Shown: piece after piece, positions 60,836-64,000 of the stretch
Position numbering within the stretch: position 1 is the stretch's first letter
How the letters are laid out: every line of letters begins with the position of its first letter
Source of the DNA: Streptomyces echinatus
GTDB taxonomy: Bacteria > Actinomycetota > Actinomycetes > Streptomycetales > Streptomycetaceae
Length of the DNA stretch: 64,000 bases
Direction of reading: 5' to 3'
Assembly (NCBI RefSeq): GCF_014203595.1
Contig: NZ_JACHJK010000003.1
Coordinates: 496,001-560,000, forward strand
Position numbers and translations under genes: made by a program
Notes under the pieces: generated by a model
What the model was told of the DNA's origin: nothing
What the model saw: the letters and a program-made list of their open reading frames with translations, nothing else
The model's database searches: none

Positions 60836-61816
60836 ATGACGGCGGCGACGTACGAGGACATGTACCGGCGGACGGCCGCGGCGATCGAAGCGGAGCGGGA
60901 TGCCGCGCTCGACCTGCTGGGTCCGTCGGCCCCCGAGGTCCGGGCGGTGGTCGCCGAGCTATTGAAGCACCGTAGCTTCAAGTACCCGTTGTCGGTGCTG
61001 CCGATGATCGTCCATGCCGTCGAGACGGGAGCCGTGGAACCTGCGCTCCCCCTGGCCGTCGTCCATGAGCTGTGGTGGACGTCGGCCTGCTGCCTGGACG
61101 ATCTCGCGGACTCCCACGGCACCTACCGGTCAGGCGACCTGGACGAGAGCACCGCACTGCTCGCCACCGTCATCGCGGGCACCCCTCTTCCCCTTCTCGT
61201 CGTCCAGTCCGAGCGCATTCCGGAGCCGGTCCGCGGCACGCTGTCCGCCGAGATAGTGCGGTGCTGGACCCTTGCGACCGAGGGGCAGCTGAGGGACCTT
61301 CGGGGACGGGCCGCGACAGCCACTCGCGCGTCGGTGGTCACGGCGTACCTGGGCAAGTCCGGCGCCCCGTTCAGCATGATCACCGCGATGGCCGCCGAGC
61401 TGGCGGGCGCTCGGCAGCCGCGCGTGGAGTTGTGGCGCGAGTTCGGAAACGTCTTCGGAGTGCTGTGGCAGCTCTTCAACGACCAGGAGGACATCCTGTC
61501 CGGCCGTGACGAGGATCTGCGGAACGGCACGGTGACCTACTTGCTCGCCTGTGCCCTGGAGGAGGCTGCGCCTGACTCGACGGAGCGTGTTCTGGCGCTG
61601 CACGCCGGCGCGAGGCACTCCGCGCGCTTCCGTGCGGACCTCACCGAGCTGCTGCTCGCGCCCGCGGTGCTGGGCTCCTTCGAGAAGGCGATCGACGAGT
61701 TCCGTGACCGCGCCCATCGCATCCTCGACGAACTCGGCGGTCACGCCGCGTACGTGCCGGTGCTGCGGGACCTCGTCGACCGGGCGTCCCCCGTGCTCCT
61801 CCGACAGCGCGCCTGA
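60836..61816 (+). CDS. Polyprenyl-synthetase-family (isoprenyl diphosphate synthase / ComQ-like) protein
   Basis: This 326-residue all-helical protein has the first Asp-rich motif DDLAD at residues 88-92 and a second motif NDQED at 215-219 instead of the canonical DDxxD, with YLGKSGAPFSMI between. FKYPLSVLPM replaces the usual GGKR substrate-binding start, so the isopentenyl-diphosphate site is degenerate. That combination is known from ComQ-type peptide prenyltransferases and other non-chain-elongating relatives. No carotenoid or terpene genes are nearby. The ATG at 60836 follows GAGGGG. Confidence 0.82.
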   Translation: MTAATYEDMYRRTAAAIEAERDAALDLLGPSAPEVRAVVAELLKHRSFKYPLSVLPMIVHAVETGAVEPALPLAVVHELWWTSACCLDDLADSHGTYRSGDLDESTALLATVIAGTPLPLLVVQSERIPEPVRGTLSAEIVRCWTLATEGQLRDLRGRAATATRASVVTAYLGKSGAPFSMITAMAAELAGARQPRVELWREFGNVFGVLWQLFNDQEDILSGRDEDLRNGTVTYLLACALEEAAPDSTERVLALHAGARHSARFRADLTELLLAPAVLGSFEKAIDEFRDRAHRILDELGGHAAYVPVLRDLVDRASPVLLRQRA

Positions 61817-61843
61817 GCTCCGGCCGCGTGCTCTCCCTCTGGG

Positions 61844-62635
61844 TCAGCGGCTCGCCCGCTGTGACGCCACGATGGCGTTCATGGTCTTCTCCGCGCCGGC
61901 GCGCCGCTGGACCCGTTCGGCGAAGCCGGGGAACTGGGAGGCGATCTTGGTGAGGAAGCGCAGTTCGAGGGGGGCGACGTTGATCTCGGCGATGTCGCGT
62001 TCGATCGCCCTCGTGACGCCCTTGACGACCTGTTGCGGTGCGACGGTACGGACTCCCCCGGGCGTGGGCGAACCGGTGTTGGCGAACATGCCGAGGTCGC
62101 GCACGAAACCGGGCTGGACGATGGAGACGCCGACACCGGTGCCGTGCAGATCCTGGCGGAAGGCGAGGGAGAGGCCGCGGAGCCCGAACTTCGTCGCGTT
62201 GTAGAGGGATGACGACTTGGTGGCGGCCATGCCCGACAGGGATCCCACGAAACAGATGTGGCCGCGGCCGCGGGTCACCATGTCGGGTGCGAGCAGCCGC
62301 GCGAGCATCGCGGGCGCGCGCAGGTTCACCGCGAGCGCCCGGTCGATCTGCGCCGGCGTGTAGTCGAGCAGGTCGCCGCTGGAGGGCAGGGCCGCGTTGG
62401 CGATGACGATGTCGGTACCGGCGGCCTCTTCGGCGAGGCGCCTGACGTCCTCGTCGTCCGCGAGATCGGCGAGGATCGTCCGCGCACCGTATCGGTCGGC
62501 GAGGGGTGCCAGCGCCTCGCGCCGCCGGCCGGTGAGGATCAGATGCGCGCCCTGTGCCGCCATTCCCGCGGCGATCGCGCCGCCGATGCCGCCCGTGACT
62601 CCGGTGAGCAGAACAGTTGTCCCTGCGATCTGCAC
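61844..62635 (-). CDS. Short-chain dehydrogenase/reductase
   Basis: This 263-residue SDR has the cofactor motif TGVTGGIGGAIAAGMAAQG, ANAALP as the NAG-equivalent, the catalytic Ser in FVGSLSG and YNATK. The GTG at 62635 follows GGAGGG with a 5-base spacer. It lies behind an 18-bp palindrome and is divergent from a TetR gene, which should repress it. It is a classical SDR of the kind acting on ketones or alcohols. Confidence 0.92.
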   Translation of the reverse strand: MQIAGTTVLLTGVTGGIGGAIAAGMAAQGAHLILTGRRREALAPLADRYGARTILADLADDEDVRRLAEEAAGTDIVIANAALPSSGDLLDYTPAQIDRALAVNLRAPAMLARLLAPDMVTRGRGHICFVGSLSGMAATKSSSLYNATKFGLRGLSLAFRQDLHGTGVGVSIVQPGFVRDLGMFANTGSPTPGGVRTVAPQQVVKGVTRAIERDIAEINVAPLELRFLTKIASQFPGFAERVQRRAGAEKTMNAIVASQRASR

Positions 62636-62651
62636 GACTACCCTCCGATGC

Positions 62652-62669
62652 TGTTCGTTCGAACGAACA
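62652..62669. promoter_or_regulatory. 18-bp palindromic TetR operator
   Basis: TGTTCGTTCGAACGAACA is a perfect palindrome 16 bases from the SDR start and about 145 from the TetR start. Confidence 0.8.
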
Positions 62670-62813
62670 ATAGGGACGGCGGGGACTCCTGTCCACCGGC
62701 ACCCGTCAGGTCCAGCAGCCGGCCCGAGGGTTTGACCGGGCGTCAACCTGTCGGCCGCCATGGGGCCCGGACGCGGTCCGGGGTGGCAGGCGATTGATGG
62801 AACAATGCGTGAC

Positions 62814-63413
62814 ATGCCGAACGCCGCATCCTCCGCCTCGACGCGCCAGCGCATCATCACCGCCGTCCTGCAGATCATCGGCGAGGACGGGGTCGCCGCG
62901 GTCACCAACCGGCGGATCGCCCGGCAGGCGGGAGTGTCGCTGGGTTCGGTGACGTACCACTTCGAGACCCAGCACGATCTGCTGCGCGAGAGCCTGCTGC
63001 ACTTCGTGCGCGAGGAGGCCCGGCACTTCACCGAGCTGGCGGACCAGTGCCGGACCGACGGCATCGGCATGGAGGAGGCCGCGTCCCTGGCCGGCCAGGT
63101 CGCGTGCGGCACGGCGCTGGACAGCGCCCATCTCGCTCCGTTCGAGCTGTACATCCACGCGGGGCGCGACGAGCGGCTGCGGGAGGCGGCGGCGGAGGCG
63201 TTCAGGGCCTACGACCGGCTCGCCGCCAGGATCCTCACCGCTCTGGGCGTTCCCGGCGCGGAGCACCTGGCGGCCACCACGGTCGCCGTCGTGATGGGCC
63301 TGCAGCTACGGCGCCTGGCCACCGGAAGCCCCGCGGAGGACCTGGTCGACGCCCTCCTGCTGCTCGCGCGAGGGGCGGCCGCCCAGCAGGCGGAGCAGGA
63401 CCAGCCGGCGTGA
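62814..63413 (+). CDS. TetR-family repressor
   Basis: This 199-residue protein has helix-turn-helix TRQRIITAVLQIIGEDGVAA, NRRIARQAGVSLGSVTYHF and an all-helical ligand domain with FELYIHAGRDERL, the pattern of the subgroup near BetI/YcfQ-like regulators. ATG codons exist at 62805 and 62814; I chose 62814. AACAAT just upstream may be the -10 of a nearly leaderless transcript. It controls the SDR gene through the palindrome between them. Confidence 0.9.
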   Translation: MPNAASSASTRQRIITAVLQIIGEDGVAAVTNRRIARQAGVSLGSVTYHFETQHDLLRESLLHFVREEARHFTELADQCRTDGIGMEEAASLAGQVACGTALDSAHLAPFELYIHAGRDERLREAAAEAFRAYDRLAARILTALGVPGAEHLAATTVAVVMGLQLRRLATGSPAEDLVDALLLLARGAAAQQAEQDQPA

Positions 63414-63536
63414 GACCTTCGGCCGGGGTGCCCCTCGGGGGCCTGGCCCGTGTCCACTTGGCGCACCGCACCGGCCCTGCCGCACGGCACGGACGCCCTC
63501 ACACCTGGCGGTTCACCCCGTGTCCGGCACGGTCGT

Positions 63537-64000
63537 TCAGCTCACTTCGATCTTCGAGGCGTTCTCGGCCAGCCAGTCGTCGAAGCTCTTGAGGGCCGGG
63601 TTGATCTCGCGCAGCCGTGCGAGGTCGCGAGCGCCGGTGAACTCCCGGTCGAAGTCGCCGTAGTACTGGAACATGTTGGCGATCTCCTCGGCCGCCGGGA
63701 CGTCGAGGGCGCGGAAGGCGTCGTACGGAATGGACCGGAAGCGCACCGGCTCGCCGAGCGCGGCCGCCAGCTTCTCGGCGTACTGCGCGCCGGTGAGGTG
63801 GTCGCCCGCCAGGCCGATGGTGCGGCCGATGAACCGCTCGCCGCCCTTGAGGAGGGCGAGCGTGATGCGGCCGATGTCCGCCACGTCCACCCCGGAGAGC
63901 AGCTTTCCGTCCTCGAACGGCATGGTCAGCGTCAGCACGCCGTCCTCGGCGCGCCGGGGAGCGAACGGACCGAGAAAGCCCTGGAAGAAGTAGGTGGTGT
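63537..64000 (-). CDS. NmrA-type NAD(P)-binding protein, start outside the window
   Basis: The frame is open from the window edge (TTYFFQGFLGPF) to a TGA at 63537, giving the last 154 residues. Landmarks are VDVADIGRITLALLKGG, GRTIGLAGDHLTGAQYAEKL, ALGEPVRFRSIPYDAFRAL and the end FDDWLAENASKIEVS. This is the carboxyl part of NmrA/atypical SDR proteins, which sense redox ratios or reduce quinones. The cofactor-binding amino half lies beyond position 64000. Confidence 0.85.
   Translation of the reverse strand, partial: TTYFFQGFLGPFAPRRAEDGVLTLTMPFEDGKLLSGVDVADIGRITLALLKGGERFIGRTIGLAGDHLTGAQYAEKLAAALGEPVRFRSIPYDAFRALDVPAAEEIANMFQYYGDFDREFTGARDLARLREINPALKSFDDWLAENASKIEVS

Overview
The window is high-GC actinobacterial DNA. 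Frequent GTG starts, GGAGG-type ribosome sites, several probable leaderless genes, GntR/TetR/LuxR-type regulators, Tat and Sec exported proteins and a GH87 glucanase all point to Streptomyces or a close relative. The mixture of catabolic operons, secreted proteins, insertion-sequence debris and pseudogenes fits an accessory chromosome arm rather than the core. No rRNA, tRNA or CRISPR array was seen.

Layout. (1) 1-7.9 kb: the tail of an upstream gene, an unrecognised 1,996-residue protein and a probable alpha/beta hydrolase. (2) 7.9-15.4 kb: a dormancy/hypoxia-type island. It holds a tandem universal stress protein, a LuxR response regulator, a STAS protein, a zinc alcohol dehydrogenase, an intact and a truncated PNPOx-like protein, a two-GAF histidine kinase closely resembling DevS/DosT/OsdK, and a stand-alone cyclic-nucleotide-binding domain protein. 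A GGGCCG-NN-CGGCCC box lies upstream of nearly every one of these genes, often as a pair about 21 bp apart, so the island looks like one regulon. (3) 15.6-22.7 kb: a compact glyA-soxB-soxD-soxA-soxG operon for sarcosine oxidation and one-carbon transfer, with a divergent GntR regulator and a 12-bp palindromic operator next to a good promoter. (4) 22.8-32.3 kb: small membrane, transport, secreted and regulatory genes. They include an Lsr2-tail protein, a degenerate histidine-phosphatase-fold protein preceded by an array of hairpins, and a LuxR/histidine-kinase pair. (5) 32.7-37 kb: a 1,422-residue multimodular secreted GH87-type alpha-1,3-glucanase. (6) 37.1-51 kb: a TetR-controlled oxidoreductase/aldo-keto reductase pair, a methyltransferase, HD, SnoaL and YunG proteins, several exported proteins, a TPR protein and an orphan Imm5-like immunity protein beside a dead endonuclease fragment. 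(7) 51-58.4 kb: a MarR/hemerythrin pair, then a scarred region. The scars are an IS5-type transposase remnant, matching IS ends, a 2.2-kb segment bounded by 27-bp inverted repeats that carries a VOC protein and a DUF5996 protein, a truncated internal fragment of dnaE and a frameshifted LysR gene. (8) 58.5-64 kb: an alpha/beta hydrolase, a methyltransferase, an orphan isoprenyl-synthase/ComQ-like protein, a TetR/SDR pair with an 18-bp palindromic operator and the start-truncated end of an NmrA-type protein.

The parts that act together most clearly are the dormancy island (sensor kinase, response regulator, repeated DNA box and target genes) and the sarcosine operon. Large open frames antisense to the long GC-rich genes were judged to be shadows. 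All function calls come from reading the sequence and remembered family features; no database search was run.
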